Of a DNA stretch of 53,510 nucleotides, positions 40,769 to 49,189 are shown piece by piece (positions within the stretch are counted from its first letter, which is position 1; every line of letters starts with the position of its first letter). Origin of the DNA: CAJGCS01 sp045589955 (GTDB lineage: Bacteria > Bacillota_I > Bacilli_A > ML615J-28 > CAG-313); assembly GCA_045589955.1 (NCBI GenBank), contig JAZNQD010000068.1, forward strand, positions 1 to 53,510. Reading direction: 5' to 3'. Position numbers and translations under genes: made by a program. A model generated the notes under the pieces. That model did no database searches. It was given only the letters and a program-made list of their open reading frames with translations, and was not told the DNA's origin.

Positions 40769-42238
40769 ATGAAGAATTTTATTGATGCAATGAATAAATA
40801 TAAATATAGTGGAATTAATACTCTACTATTTACTAAAGATACTATATTAGAAAAAGTTAGTCTAGGATATGCATCTTTAGAAAAACAAACACCACTTGAA
40901 TTAGATCATATTTTTAGAATAGCTTCTATATCAAAAATTGTTGTTGCTTTAGCTATTATGAAATTAGTTGAAGAAGGCAAAATTGATGTTGAAGAAGACA
41001 TTAGTAAATACTTAGGATACAAGGTAAGAAATCCACATTTTCCTGATGATATTATAAAAGTGAGATATGTTATGACACAAACATCAAGTATTAGTGATGG
41101 AGCTGATCCAAAACTAGGATATGATGGCGTAAATGGTCCATTTATGCATGTTTCTTTACAAGACTTATTAACAAATGAAGAATATGAATACTATACTCCA
41201 AAGACATTCTTAAAGCATAGACCTGGTTCTTACTTTGAATACTCAAACTTTGGTTGTGGTATCCTTGCATGTATTGTTGAAAAAGTAACCGGAAAGTATT
41301 TTACTGACTATATTCGTGAAGTAGTATTATTACCACTTGGTTTAGATGCAAGCTTTAGAGCAGATGAAATTAAACAAAGAGATAAAATTGCAAGTTTATA
41401 TTACTTTGAATATGATCCGCCAAAACTTTCTCGTGATAGTGAAAGATTTGTTAAAAATGTTTTCCCAAGATATCCACTAGGAGATAATTTTAGAGGCCCA
41501 GCCGGAGGATTATTTATTAGTGCTCTAGATTTAATGAAGATTGCGCAAATGATGATGAATAAAGGAACATATCAAGGCATTCAAATCTTCAAGCCAGAAA
41601 CAATTGCATTAATGGAAAAAGAAGCATGGCGTGGTGTAGCTGATGACGATGCATCATATAAAGCAAAAGGATTACAATTAAATCTATTAGAACTTCCATT
41701 TTGGCCATATAAAGGGGAAATGGGTCTAAAAGGACATTTTGGTTTTGCTTATGGTGTCATGACATTTATGTTCTATACAAAAGATTTCGGTATGATTTTC
41801 TTCTGTTCTGGTTCAAACTCAACAACAAGAACAGATACTATTCGTACAATTGAATATGATGCTTTTAAAGCCTTAATTAAAAACTATCAAGAAAAACACG
41901 ATCCTAAAAGAGCAGTGTTAACCCAAGAAACAGTTGACATTATTCGTAAATTCACAACTGATCGTAATTGGGAACAATACCATTCTGGTGAAAACCTAGC
42001 TAAAAGCTTGGTTTTAGAAGCATCAGAATTACTTGAACTTTACCAATGGTCAAGCGAAGTAAAAGATATTGAACTTTTAAAAGAAGAACTTGCGGACGTG
42101 TTAGTATATGCTATTGATATTTTAGATAAATATCACTTTGATATTAATGAAATCATTCAAAAGAAAATGGAGAAAAACGCCAAAAAATACCCTGTAGAAA
42201 AAGCCTACGGGAAAAGTGATAAATATAACGAACTATAA
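40769..42238 (+). CDS. Beta-lactamase-fold serine hydrolase fused to MazG-like nucleotide pyrophosphohydrolase
   Basis: One 489-residue frame with two unrelated domains. Residues 1-370 are a penicillin-binding/beta-lactamase class C-like hydrolase: SISK (53-56) is the SxxK nucleophile motif, YSN (158-160) the second, and KGHFGFAYG near 323-331 the third. There is no signal peptide, so this domain is cytoplasmic, unlike most relatives. Residues about 386-480 are a MazG/dCTPase-like all-alpha domain: RNWEQYHSGENLAKSLVLEASELLELYQW with E417, E420, E423 and EELAD (E440, D443), the ExxE...ExxD magnesium site. MazG domains hydrolyse NTPs to NMP and PPi. I know of no standard family with this pairing. 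It lies in an operon with a nuclease, PHP phosphoesterase and nucleotidyltransferase. Confidence 0.88.
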   Translation: MKNFIDAMNKYKYSGINTLLFTKDTILEKVSLGYASLEKQTPLELDHIFRIASISKIVVALAIMKLVEEGKIDVEEDISKYLGYKVRNPHFPDDIIKVRYVMTQTSSISDGADPKLGYDGVNGPFMHVSLQDLLTNEEYEYYTPKTFLKHRPGSYFEYSNFGCGILACIVEKVTGKYFTDYIREVVLLPLGLDASFRADEIKQRDKIASLYYFEYDPPKLSRDSERFVKNVFPRYPLGDNFRGPAGGLFISALDLMKIAQMMMNKGTYQGIQIFKPETIALMEKEAWRGVADDDASYKAKGLQLNLLELPFWPYKGEMGLKGHFGFAYGVMTFMFYTKDFGMIFFCSGSNSTTRTDTIRTIEYDAFKALIKNYQEKHDPKRAVLTQETVDIIRKFTTDRNWEQYHSGENLAKSLVLEASELLELYQWSSEVKDIELLKEELADVLVYAIDILDKYHFDINEIIQKKMEKNAKKYPVEKAYGKSDKYNEL

Positions 42239-42249
42239 GGAGTAAGAAG

Positions 42250-43068
42250 ATGAATTATTTGGAAAGACTTCATGATCAACACTTACATACAAAATATTCA
42301 TTAGATTCTAAACAAGATATTTCGGATTATTATAAACATGCATCAAGTATTGGTTGTTCATATTTTGTCACAACCGATCATATTGAATTTGATAGTGTAT
42401 ATAATAGACAAAACTGGACTGTTGATTTTGAATCTTTGAAAAATGATTTATCAAAGCTACATGAAGTTTATCCTAATGTAACACCTTTATTAGGGGTTGA
42501 AATTGGTTATCGAAAAGATCATTTAGAAGATATGACCAACTTAATAAATCAAGAAGATTTTGACCTTATTAATATGAGTATTCATGATAATGGTGAATTT
42601 GATTATTATCTTAAAGATGACTATCATCGTATTGGGATTAAAAATATGTTAGATATCTATTTTCAAAATGCAATTGATGGTGTTGAAACGTTTGATAACT
42701 ATGATGTCTTATCCCATATTGATTATGGTTTTAAAACAGCCTATACTTTAGACAACACTTTGAAAATTGAAGATTATGAACATTACTTAAAAATAATCTT
42801 TGAAAATGTTGTTAAAAAAGACAAAGTATTAGAAATAAACTTCAAAGTTCAAGATACAATAAATGATATAAATCATTTAAAAACACTACTTAAGATATAT
42901 AAAAAATATGGAGGAACAAAGTTAAGTTTATCTTCTGATGCTCATAATATTGATCAGTTTATTAATTACAATAAAGAGCAAGAAAAATATATCAAAGTTA
43001 TTAAAGAATGTGGTTTTAATGAACTATATTATTTTATAAAAAGAAAACAAAATAAATTCGAAATATAA
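42250..43068 (+). CDS. PHP-domain phosphoesterase (HisJ/HisK-like)
   Basis: A 272-residue metal-dependent phosphoesterase. PHP ligands are DQHLHTKYSLD (H11, H13, D19), TTDHIEF (D43, H44), GVEIGYR (E84), a histidine in MSIHD (112), SHIDYG and the C-terminal SSDAHN. Such proteins include histidinol phosphatase, but no his genes are here; a nucleotide or oligonucleotide phosphate is plausible given neighbours, as an inference. It sits 11 bases after the MazG fusion and nine before the nucleotidyltransferase. AAGGAG ribosome-binding site. Confidence 0.88.
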   Translation: MNYLERLHDQHLHTKYSLDSKQDISDYYKHASSIGCSYFVTTDHIEFDSVYNRQNWTVDFESLKNDLSKLHEVYPNVTPLLGVEIGYRKDHLEDMTNLINQEDFDLINMSIHDNGEFDYYLKDDYHRIGIKNMLDIYFQNAIDGVETFDNYDVLSHIDYGFKTAYTLDNTLKIEDYEHYLKIIFENVVKKDKVLEINFKVQDTINDINHLKTLLKIYKKYGGTKLSLSSDAHNIDQFINYNKEQEKYIKVIKECGFNELYYFIKRKQNKFEI

Positions 43069-43077
43069 GGAGGCCCT

Positions 43078-44268
43078 ATGACAGAAAAAGATTTTCGTAA
43101 ACTAGTAACGGATTTAGAAATGCCACGTGCCCTTAAAGAAAATATTAATCAAGTCATTGAGATAATTGACCAAAAACTAAAAGAAGATCTAAAATATGCA
43201 TCGCTTGAAAATATCTTGAAAATTGGTTCTTTAGCAAGATCTACAATGTTGAATGATGAGAACAATGTTGATGTACTATTAATAATCAAATATGAATCAG
43301 ATAAAACATTTAAGCTAGTAAACCAACTAGTTATTAATACAATTGTTAATAGTATATGTTTTGCCTTTGACCAAATTAAAAAAGCAAGTGAAGTTGAATA
43401 TAACCAAACTAACAACTCAGTTGCCTTTACAATTGATGGATATATATATAATTTGTATATTCGCTATAGTAACAATAATCAAGAAGATGTAGAATTTACT
43501 GATTCAGAACAAATTCAAAAACATGTAATGTTTACAGAACTTGCCAATCGTGATTACACATATTTTAGAAACACAGTTGTTATTTTAAAATACTTTAGAA
43601 ATGAACAAAAAGTAAATATTTCTGGGCATATCTTAGAAACGCTTTTATACTATAGCTTAAATGAATATTTTAAAGATAATCACTATGAATCATATCTAAA
43701 TGCCTTTGTTAGAGGAATTGATGATTTCTTAAAACAAAAGGTGATTAAAATATCAGATGACATTATGAAAAAACTTGAAGTATCTTTAGATACTGCCCCT
43801 TTATATAAAGGATATACAATTGTTGACCCAACAAACCCAACAGTTAATTTAGTAAATGGAATTACCGAAATTAAATTAAATGATTATCGCAAACTTAAAA
43901 AAGCAATTACTAAAGTAATTGATGCAAGCTCACAAGATTTATCAAAAGAACAAGTTATCCTTCATATTGATCCGAAAAAGGAAAATGGTAAATATATTTG
44001 GTCTTATGAAATCGAAAACTCAAGATATCATACAGATGGTGGAAGCTTTGATTTATCGGAAGAAAATTACTTAACAGCATGTTTAAAAGCCTTATCTAAA
44101 GGATTAAAAACAGTTGTTGATAATAACTTAAATAAACGTGGCATTAAACTTGTTTGTAAGTATAATGATTTACTTTCTCGAAGCGACTTATTAAATAATG
44201 AAAATGCCTCAAGAAGAAAAACAATAATTGCTTATATGGAAGTTAATAACATAACAATTGCAAAATAA
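43078..44268 (+). CDS. Divergent OAS/CD-NTase-like nucleotidyltransferase with unknown C-terminal domain
   Basis: A 396-residue protein. Residues about 40-130 form a nucleotidyltransferase palm: KIGSLARST (G50, S51), then NVDVLLII (N63, D65) where the family has DxD, and the third carboxylate at D120 in SVAFTID. A helical part (FRNTVVILKYFRNEQ to SGHILETLLYYSLNEYF) resembles the OAS/CCA-adding C-terminal core. Residues 280-396 form a separate alpha/beta domain (QVILHIDPKKENGKYIW, YHTDGGSFDLSEENYLTACLKALS, IKLVCKYNDLLSR) whose strand-strand-strand-helix-strand order recalls RNase H; this is only a pattern reading. Loss of one catalytic Asp suggests weak or altered activity. No CBASS effector lies next to it. 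Confidence 0.7.
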   Translation: MTEKDFRKLVTDLEMPRALKENINQVIEIIDQKLKEDLKYASLENILKIGSLARSTMLNDENNVDVLLIIKYESDKTFKLVNQLVINTIVNSICFAFDQIKKASEVEYNQTNNSVAFTIDGYIYNLYIRYSNNNQEDVEFTDSEQIQKHVMFTELANRDYTYFRNTVVILKYFRNEQKVNISGHILETLLYYSLNEYFKDNHYESYLNAFVRGIDDFLKQKVIKISDDIMKKLEVSLDTAPLYKGYTIVDPTNPTVNLVNGITEIKLNDYRKLKKAITKVIDASSQDLSKEQVILHIDPKKENGKYIWSYEIENSRYHTDGGSFDLSEENYLTACLKALSKGLKTVVDNNLNKRGIKLVCKYNDLLSRSDLLNNENASRRKTIIAYMEVNNITIAK

Positions 44269-44291
44269 TTTAAAATATAATAAAAATATGG

Positions 44292-44297
44292 TATAAT
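44292..44297 (+). promoter_or_regulatory. -10 box of the yebC gene
   Basis: TATAAT after GG; a weak -35 is about 17 bases upstream. It makes the YebC gene a separate unit from the nuclease operon. Confidence 0.5.
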
Positions 44298-44343
44298 ATA
44301 CGCGCAGTAAAAAATTAATCAAATTGATAGGAGAGTGAAAACT

Positions 44344-45075
44344 ATGGGAAGAGCGCATGAAGTTCGTGCTGCATCAATGGCCAAGACAGCAGCTGCAAAA
44401 TCAAAACTTAACAATAAATGGAGCCGTATCATATATATGGCAGCTAAGTCTGGTGTTCCTGATCCTGATTTGAACCAAACATTAAAAAAAGAAATTGAAA
44501 AAGCTAAAAAAGAACAAGCATCTGCAGATGTTATTAAAAGAGCAATTGAAAAAGCAAAAGGTGCTAACCAAGAATCTTATACAGAACTTGTATTAGAAGG
44601 TTTTGGGCCTGGTAATTCAATGGTCGTTGTTGAATGTTTAACTGATAACCATAACCGTACTCAAACAGCCGTTAAAGTTGCTTTAATGAAAACTGGTGGT
44701 AAGCTTGCCGGAAGTGGTGCAGTTACATATATGTTTGATCATTTAGCAGTATTCAGTTATGAAAATGGTCAATCAGAAGAAGAAGTATTAGAAACATTAT
44801 TAATGGCTGATTGTGATGTTCAAGATATCGAAAATGAAGATGGTATTATCACAATTTATGCACCTAATACTGAATATGCAAAAATCAGAGATGCTTTACA
44901 AGAAGCAATGCCAGATATCGATTTAACAGTTGATACAATTGCTTGGATGCCAAAGAACTATGTTAAACTTGAAAGTGATAAAGAAAAAGAACAATTCAAT
45001 CGTATGTTAGAAATGTTAGAAGACGATGATGATGTTCAAGAAGTTTACCATAACGTTGAAGGCTTAAATGAATAA
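44344..45075 (+). CDS. YebC/PmpR/TACO1 family DNA-binding protein
   Basis: A 243-residue protein of the widespread YebC family, proposed as transcription regulator or as translation factor for proline-rich proteins. MGRAHEVRAASMAKTAAAKS, NKWSRIIYMAAKSG, DVIKRAIEKAKG, YTELVLEGFGPGN and CLTDNHNRT are near-invariant blocks. The three domains have normal length. I chose the ATG at 44344, with AGGAGAG upstream; the in-frame GTG at 44335 lies inside the ribosome-binding site. A palindromic terminator follows. Confidence 0.95.
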   Translation: MGRAHEVRAASMAKTAAAKSKLNNKWSRIIYMAAKSGVPDPDLNQTLKKEIEKAKKEQASADVIKRAIEKAKGANQESYTELVLEGFGPGNSMVVVECLTDNHNRTQTAVKVALMKTGGKLAGSGAVTYMFDHLAVFSYENGQSEEEVLETLLMADCDVQDIENEDGIITIYAPNTEYAKIRDALQEAMPDIDLTVDTIAWMPKNYVKLESDKEKEQFNRMLEMLEDDDDVQEVYHNVEGLNE

Positions 45076-45080
45076 TAATG

Positions 45081-45108
45081 AAACTTGAGGATATCCTCAA
45101 GTTTTTTT
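45081..45108 (+). terminator. yebC terminator
   Basis: AACTTGAGGA (45082-45091) pairs with TCCTCAAGTT (45094-45103), followed by seven T. Confidence 0.9.
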
Positions 45109-45265
45109 GTTAGCTTTTAAAAAAATATATAGCGTATACTATCAATAGAGAGGAGAGTTGAATAAATGAAAATATAAATGAAACTTTTTACAAATGAAGA
45201 TATTATGAGATAGTTCATTTATAAAAAATAAATTCTAAAAAAGATTGCTTTATAAATCATTTTAC
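45109..45265. other. Non-coding stretch with tiny open frames
   Basis: A good Shine-Dalgarno (GAGGAGAG, 45147-45156) is followed by an ATG with only three codons, then another short frame of 11 codons. This looks like the residue of a decayed gene; nothing else is seen. Confidence 0.3.
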
Positions 45266-45294
45266 TTGCATAGTTTAAAATAATTTGATATAAT
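45266..45294 (+). promoter_or_regulatory. tRNA-Gly promoter
   Basis: TTGCAT (45266-45271), a 17-base spacer, extended -10 TGATATAAT (TATAAT 45289-45294). Confidence 0.85.
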
Positions 45295-45311
45295 AACTAT
45301 GCAATTGAAAC

Positions 45312-45386
45312 GCAGGTATAGTATAACGGCTATTATACCGCCTTGCCATGGCGAAGATGCCGGTTCGATTCCGGTTACCTGCTCCA
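45312..45386 (+). tRNA. tRNA-Gly (anticodon GCC)
   Basis: A 75-base tRNA with a perfect seven-pair acceptor, GCAGGTA/TACCTGC, T discriminator and encoded CCA. The anticodon stem is CGCC/GGCG with loop TTGCCAT, so the anticodon is GCC. T arm CCGGTTCGATTCCGG. Confidence 0.96.
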
Positions 45387-45396
45387 ATAAGAATTT

Positions 45397-45428
45397 AATA
45401 AGTCATCTGTGATGGCTTATTTTTTTAT
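45397..45428 (+). terminator. tRNA-Gly terminator
   Basis: AATAAGTCATC (45397-45407) pairs with GATGGCTTATT (45411-45421), with a G-U pair, then T. Confidence 0.85.
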
Positions 45429-45456
45429 ATAAAGAAGAATATTTAAGAGGTTTTAT

Positions 45457-46788
45457 ATGAAGTTAAGCGGTAAAAATAAATTATTACTAAGTTTTACTTT
45501 ATTTTCATTATTTTTTGGTGCAGGTAATTTAATATTCCCACCTTTACTAGGTCAACAAGCAGGAAGTAATGCTATTTGGGCTTTTATTGGTTTTTTGATA
45601 ACGGCAGTTTTATTGCCTGTTTTAGGAGTAATCATTGTCAGTAAATTTGGTGGACTTACAAATTTAGGTAATAAAGTAGGGCCCAAATTTGCTTTAATAT
45701 TTACGTTACTAATATATTTATCTATTGGTCCAGGGTTGGGAATTCCAAGAGCGGGTTCTGTACCTTTTGAGATGGCAGTTTCCCCATATTTACCAGATGG
45801 ATTTAATCCTAAGTTTTTTATGGTTATTTATACATTAATCTTTTTTGCAATCGTGTTGTGGTTATGTTTTAATCCTGGTAAATTAGTTAAAAGAATTGGT
45901 ACATTTTTAACACCTAGTTTACTTACATTGATTTTTGTAATGTTTATTGTCTTCTTATTTAAAGGTAGAAAAGCAGTAAGTGATCCAATCGAGGTCTATT
46001 CATCATTTTCTTTATTACAAGGTTTTGTTGATGGATATAAGACAATGGATACGATAGCTGCATTAAACTTTGGCTTAGTTGTTGTTGTAACATTAAATGG
46101 GTTTGGTATTAATGATAAGAAAAGCATTTCGAAAAATACGATTCTTGCAGGTGTAGTAGCAGGTTGTATTCTTGCAAGTGTTTATTTAATGCTAACAATT
46201 ATCGGAACTTATTCATCAGGTGTCTACCCTACTTTTGAAAATGGGGCACTTATTTTAAGAGCAATTATGAATGATCTACTAGGTGGATTTGGAGCTTTTA
46301 TCTTGGCTGCTATTTTTACACTAGCATGTTTAACAACTTGTGTTGGTTTGACAAATTCAATTTCTTCATATTTTAGTATGAAATTTAAAAAACTTACTTA
46401 TAAACAATGGGTTATTATTATTACAATTATTTCTTTCTTGATTTGTAATCTAGGTTTGAATATGATTTTATCTATCTCAGAACCGATATTAAATGCTATA
46501 TATCCAGTTGCTATCGTACTAATAATCCTTGGATTAATTGATAAACTAATAGTAAATAACAAGTATGTATATAAATTATGTATTTACTCAACAACAATAA
46601 TAAGTTCTATTTATGCAATAGATCAAGTCTTTGAACTTGGCTTTATTACTAAGCTATTATCTTTTATCCCCTTATATAGTCAAGGATTTGGTTGGGTTAT
46701 AATTTTCATTATAATGTTTATCATAAGTTTAATCATTAATGCAATTTTAAAAAGACATCAAAAAAACAAAATTATCTATAGTAAATAA
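45457..46788 (+). CDS. brnQ: Branched-chain amino acid transporter BrnQ (LIVCS family)
   Basis: A 443-residue symporter with about twelve membrane segments, importing Leu, Ile or Val with Na+ or H+. The N-terminal LFSLFFGAGNLIFPPLLGQQAG and IGPGLGIPRAGSVPFEMAV blocks are diagnostic. TLACLTTCVGLTNSISSYF marks the middle of the second half. It follows tRNA-Gly and has its own terminator; read-through from the tRNA is limited by a hairpin. A tryptophanase gene follows as a separate unit. Confidence 0.94.
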   Translation: MKLSGKNKLLLSFTLFSLFFGAGNLIFPPLLGQQAGSNAIWAFIGFLITAVLLPVLGVIIVSKFGGLTNLGNKVGPKFALIFTLLIYLSIGPGLGIPRAGSVPFEMAVSPYLPDGFNPKFFMVIYTLIFFAIVLWLCFNPGKLVKRIGTFLTPSLLTLIFVMFIVFLFKGRKAVSDPIEVYSSFSLLQGFVDGYKTMDTIAALNFGLVVVVTLNGFGINDKKSISKNTILAGVVAGCILASVYLMLTIIGTYSSGVYPTFENGALILRAIMNDLLGGFGAFILAAIFTLACLTTCVGLTNSISSYFSMKFKKLTYKQWVIIITIISFLICNLGLNMILSISEPILNAIYPVAIVLIILGLIDKLIVNNKYVYKLCIYSTTIISSIYAIDQVFELGFITKLLSFIPLYSQGFGWVIIFIIMFIISLIINAILKRHQKNKIIYSK

Positions 46789-46796
46789 TAAATTAT

Positions 46797-46830
46797 AGTT
46801 CAAAGATTTCTAATTAGTCTTTGAACTTTT
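46797..46830 (+). terminator. brnQ terminator
   Basis: AGTTCAAAGA (46798-46807 region) pairs with TCTTTGAACT (46818-46827), followed by a T run. Confidence 0.75.
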
Positions 46831-46891
46831 AAAATTTTAAAAACATTTAAAATTATTATAAAGTCTTAAATTAGATTAATTATTTAATTTG

Positions 46892-46900
46892 TGATAAAAT
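46892..46900 (+). promoter_or_regulatory. Tryptophanase promoter (extended -10)
   Basis: TGATAAAAT with TAAAAT at 46895-46900. No TnaC-like leader peptide gene is seen in 46830-46934. Confidence 0.5.
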
Positions 46901-46934
46901 ATATAAGATGAAGTAATAATTAGGAGTAGTATAT

Positions 46935-48383
46935 ATGTCAAATATTAAATTTTTTAAAGAAGAAAATCTTGCATTAGAAATGCATAAAGTAAGAATTGTT
47001 CAAAAACTTAATTTATTACCAATTGATGAAAGATTAGCTGCTATTAAAGAAGCCGGTAATAATACATTCTTACTTAAGAATAGAGATGTATATTTAGATA
47101 TGTTAACAGATAGTGGAACAAACGCAATGAGTGATCGTCAACTTGGTGCTATGATGATTGCTGATGACTCATATGCAGGAAGTGAAACATTCTATCGTTT
47201 AGAAAAAGCTGTTCAAAAATTCTTTGGTAAAGAGTTTTTCTTACCAGCACACCAAGGTCGTGCATGTGAGCATATTTTAGCTAAGTCTTTAGTAAAAGAA
47301 GGTGATGTTGTTCCAATGAACTATCACTTCACAACAACTAAAACACATATCACAATGCAAGGTGGTCGTGTTGAAGAATTATATAAAGAAGAAGCAGTAA
47401 AAATTACAAGTAATGATCCATTTAAAGGCGATATGGATTTAGAAAAATTACAAAACTGTATTAATGAAGTAGGAGCTGAACATATTCCTTTTGTACGTAT
47501 CGAACTTGGAACAAATCTTATTGGTGGTCAACCAGTAAGTTTAGGTAATATTGAACAAGTTTCTGCTATTTGTAAAAAACATGGAATTAAATTAATGTTA
47601 GATGCTTCTTTAATGACTGATAACCTATACTTTAACAAAGTGCGTGAAGATAAATGTAAAGATATGAGCATAGCCCAAATTGCTCGAGCTATTAGTGATT
47701 TAGCTGATATCATATATTTCTCTGCTCGTAAATTAGGTAGTGCAAAAGGCGGCGGCATTGTTGTAAATGACAAAGCATTATTTGACCAAATGAAAGTACT
47801 AATTCCTATTTATGAAGGATTTTTAACATATGGTGGTATGTCAACAAGAGAAATGGAAGCAGTTGCTATTGGTCTAGAAGAAGCAACTGATATTGATATG
47901 ATCTCTCATGGACCTGAATTTATTGCTGAATTTGCTCGTTTATTAAAAGGATATGGGGTCCCAATTGTAACACCTGCCGGTGGTTTAGGCTTACACCTTA
48001 ACGCAAGAGAATTTGTTGGTCATATTCCTGGTGAAAAATATCAAGCTGCATCTCTTTGTGCCGCAATCTACATTGTAAGTGGTGCACGTGGTATGGAAAG
48101 AGGAACATTAAGCGAAGAAAAAAATCCTGATGGATCTGAACACATTGCTTCATGTGAACTTGTACGTTTAGCTCTTCCAAGAAGAGTATTTACTCTTTCA
48201 CAAGTTAGATTTATTGCTGATAGAATTGCATGGTTATATGAAAATCGTCATTTAATCGGTGGATTAAAATTTGTTGAAGAACCTGCAGTAATGCGTTTCT
48301 TTATCGGTCGTTTAGAAGCAGAAGGCGATTGGCAAGAAAAACTTGTTGCGAAATTTAAAGAAGATTTTGGAGAAAGTTTATAA
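46935..48383 (+). CDS. tnaA: Tryptophanase / beta-eliminating lyase
   Basis: A 482-residue PLP enzyme that splits tryptophan into indole, pyruvate and ammonia, or tyrosine into phenol. MLTDSGTNAMSD, PAHQGRACEHIL, NYHFTTTKTHI, LMLDAS and FSARKLGSAKGGG are family blocks; K266 in SARK is the PLP lysine. The SARKLGSAKGGG version differs from the SGKKD of E. coli TnaA and Tpl, so substrate choice between Trp and Tyr is not certain. ALPRRVFT near the C-terminus is typical. It may let the cell use amino acids for energy and release indole. Monocistronic, terminator at 48382. Confidence 0.88.
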   Translation: MSNIKFFKEENLALEMHKVRIVQKLNLLPIDERLAAIKEAGNNTFLLKNRDVYLDMLTDSGTNAMSDRQLGAMMIADDSYAGSETFYRLEKAVQKFFGKEFFLPAHQGRACEHILAKSLVKEGDVVPMNYHFTTTKTHITMQGGRVEELYKEEAVKITSNDPFKGDMDLEKLQNCINEVGAEHIPFVRIELGTNLIGGQPVSLGNIEQVSAICKKHGIKLMLDASLMTDNLYFNKVREDKCKDMSIAQIARAISDLADIIYFSARKLGSAKGGGIVVNDKALFDQMKVLIPIYEGFLTYGGMSTREMEAVAIGLEEATDIDMISHGPEFIAEFARLLKGYGVPIVTPAGGLGLHLNAREFVGHIPGEKYQAASLCAAIYIVSGARGMERGTLSEEKNPDGSEHIASCELVRLALPRRVFTLSQVRFIADRIAWLYENRHLIGGLKFVEEPAVMRFFIGRLEAEGDWQEKLVAKFKEDFGESL

Positions 48384-48409
48384 GGCATTATTTAATGCCT
48401 TTTTTTTAA
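48382..48409 (+). terminator. Terminator after the tryptophanase gene
   Basis: AAGGCATTA (48382-48390) pairs with TAATGCCTT (48393-48401), then seven T; it overlaps the stop codon and ends nine bases before the next ribosome-binding site. Confidence 0.85.
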
Positions 48410-48421
48410 AAAAGGTAATTT

Positions 48422-49081
48422 ATGAATTTATTACAAATATTATGTTTGATGCTATTTGTGGCTGTATCAATAACTCATCTTGTTTTTGTATTTCTTGAAA
48501 AAGAAAAAGGTAGAATGATTTCAAAAGGATTGATTGTATTTTCATTAATGATCTTTGCTCTTGTATCAAAAATAAAAGAACCACTAATCTATTTGGGATT
48601 AATTTTCTCGCTTTGTGGAGATATGTTATTACTCTTGAAATCAAGAAAAATATTCTTTGTTTTAGGGGCATGTTGCTTTTCACTAACTCATCTAATGAAT
48701 TTCATAATTACAAGTCGATACTTACCAGATCGACTTAACTGGATGTACTTTGTTTTAGTCATTTTAGTTGGTTACTTGTTAATTGAGTTTGTTCGCCCAT
48801 TTATTAAAAAAACAATGAAGAAAATGTCTTATCCAAGTTTAGCATATTTATATTTCGTCTTAGCACTTATAATTAATACGACAATAGTTTTCATTACAAC
48901 GCATAATCCATACTTCTTAGTAATGATGATTGGTGGTTTATGTTTTCTTACAAGTGATATTATTTTAACAATCTATCGTTTTGTAAATAAATTTAAAAAA
49001 GGAAATTTCGTTTTAATGATATTCTATATATTAGGTCAAAGCTTAATATATATCCCACTTATGATTTTATTAACAAAGTAG
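48422..49081 (+). CDS. YhhN/TMEM86-family membrane protein
   Basis: A 219-residue protein with about eight membrane segments. FSLCGDMLLLLKSR, FVLGACCFSLTHLMNF and GGLCFLTSDIILTIYRF carry the conserved Asp and His residues of the YhhN family, which includes the mammalian lysoplasmalogenase TMEM86B. It may hydrolyse vinyl-ether lysolipids, which fits anaerobes that make plasmalogens; that is inference. AAAAAAGGT just before the ATG is the ribosome-binding site, close behind a terminator, so its transcription may come from read-through or a weak promoter. Confidence 0.85.
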   Translation: MNLLQILCLMLFVAVSITHLVFVFLEKEKGRMISKGLIVFSLMIFALVSKIKEPLIYLGLIFSLCGDMLLLLKSRKIFFVLGACCFSLTHLMNFIITSRYLPDRLNWMYFVLVILVGYLLIEFVRPFIKKTMKKMSYPSLAYLYFVLALIINTTIVFITTHNPYFLVMMIGGLCFLTSDIILTIYRFVNKFKKGNFVLMIFYILGQSLIYIPLMILLTK

Positions 49082-49102
49082 AGCGTAAGCTCTACTTTTT
49101 CC
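49076..49102 (+). terminator. Terminator after yhhN
   Basis: AAGTAGAGC (49076-49084) pairs with GCTCTACTT (49089-49097), loop GTAA, then T. Confidence 0.9.
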
Positions 49103-49154
49103 ATTATCTTCTTTTAAAATATTTTTCTAATCTATTTTAAAAAAAAGATAGATA

Positions 49155-49163
49155 TGATATAAT
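49155..49163 (+). promoter_or_regulatory. Amidase lipoprotein promoter (extended -10)
   Basis: TGATATAAT with TATAAT at 49158-49163. Confidence 0.65.
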
Positions 49164-49189
49164 TAAGTATAAATATAAGGAGAATTGTT

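Noticed and set aside
43078..44268. CBASS anti-phage operon
   Set aside because: The NTase-like gene has no effector, E1/E2 or HORMA/TRIP13 neighbours, and its DxD is altered.
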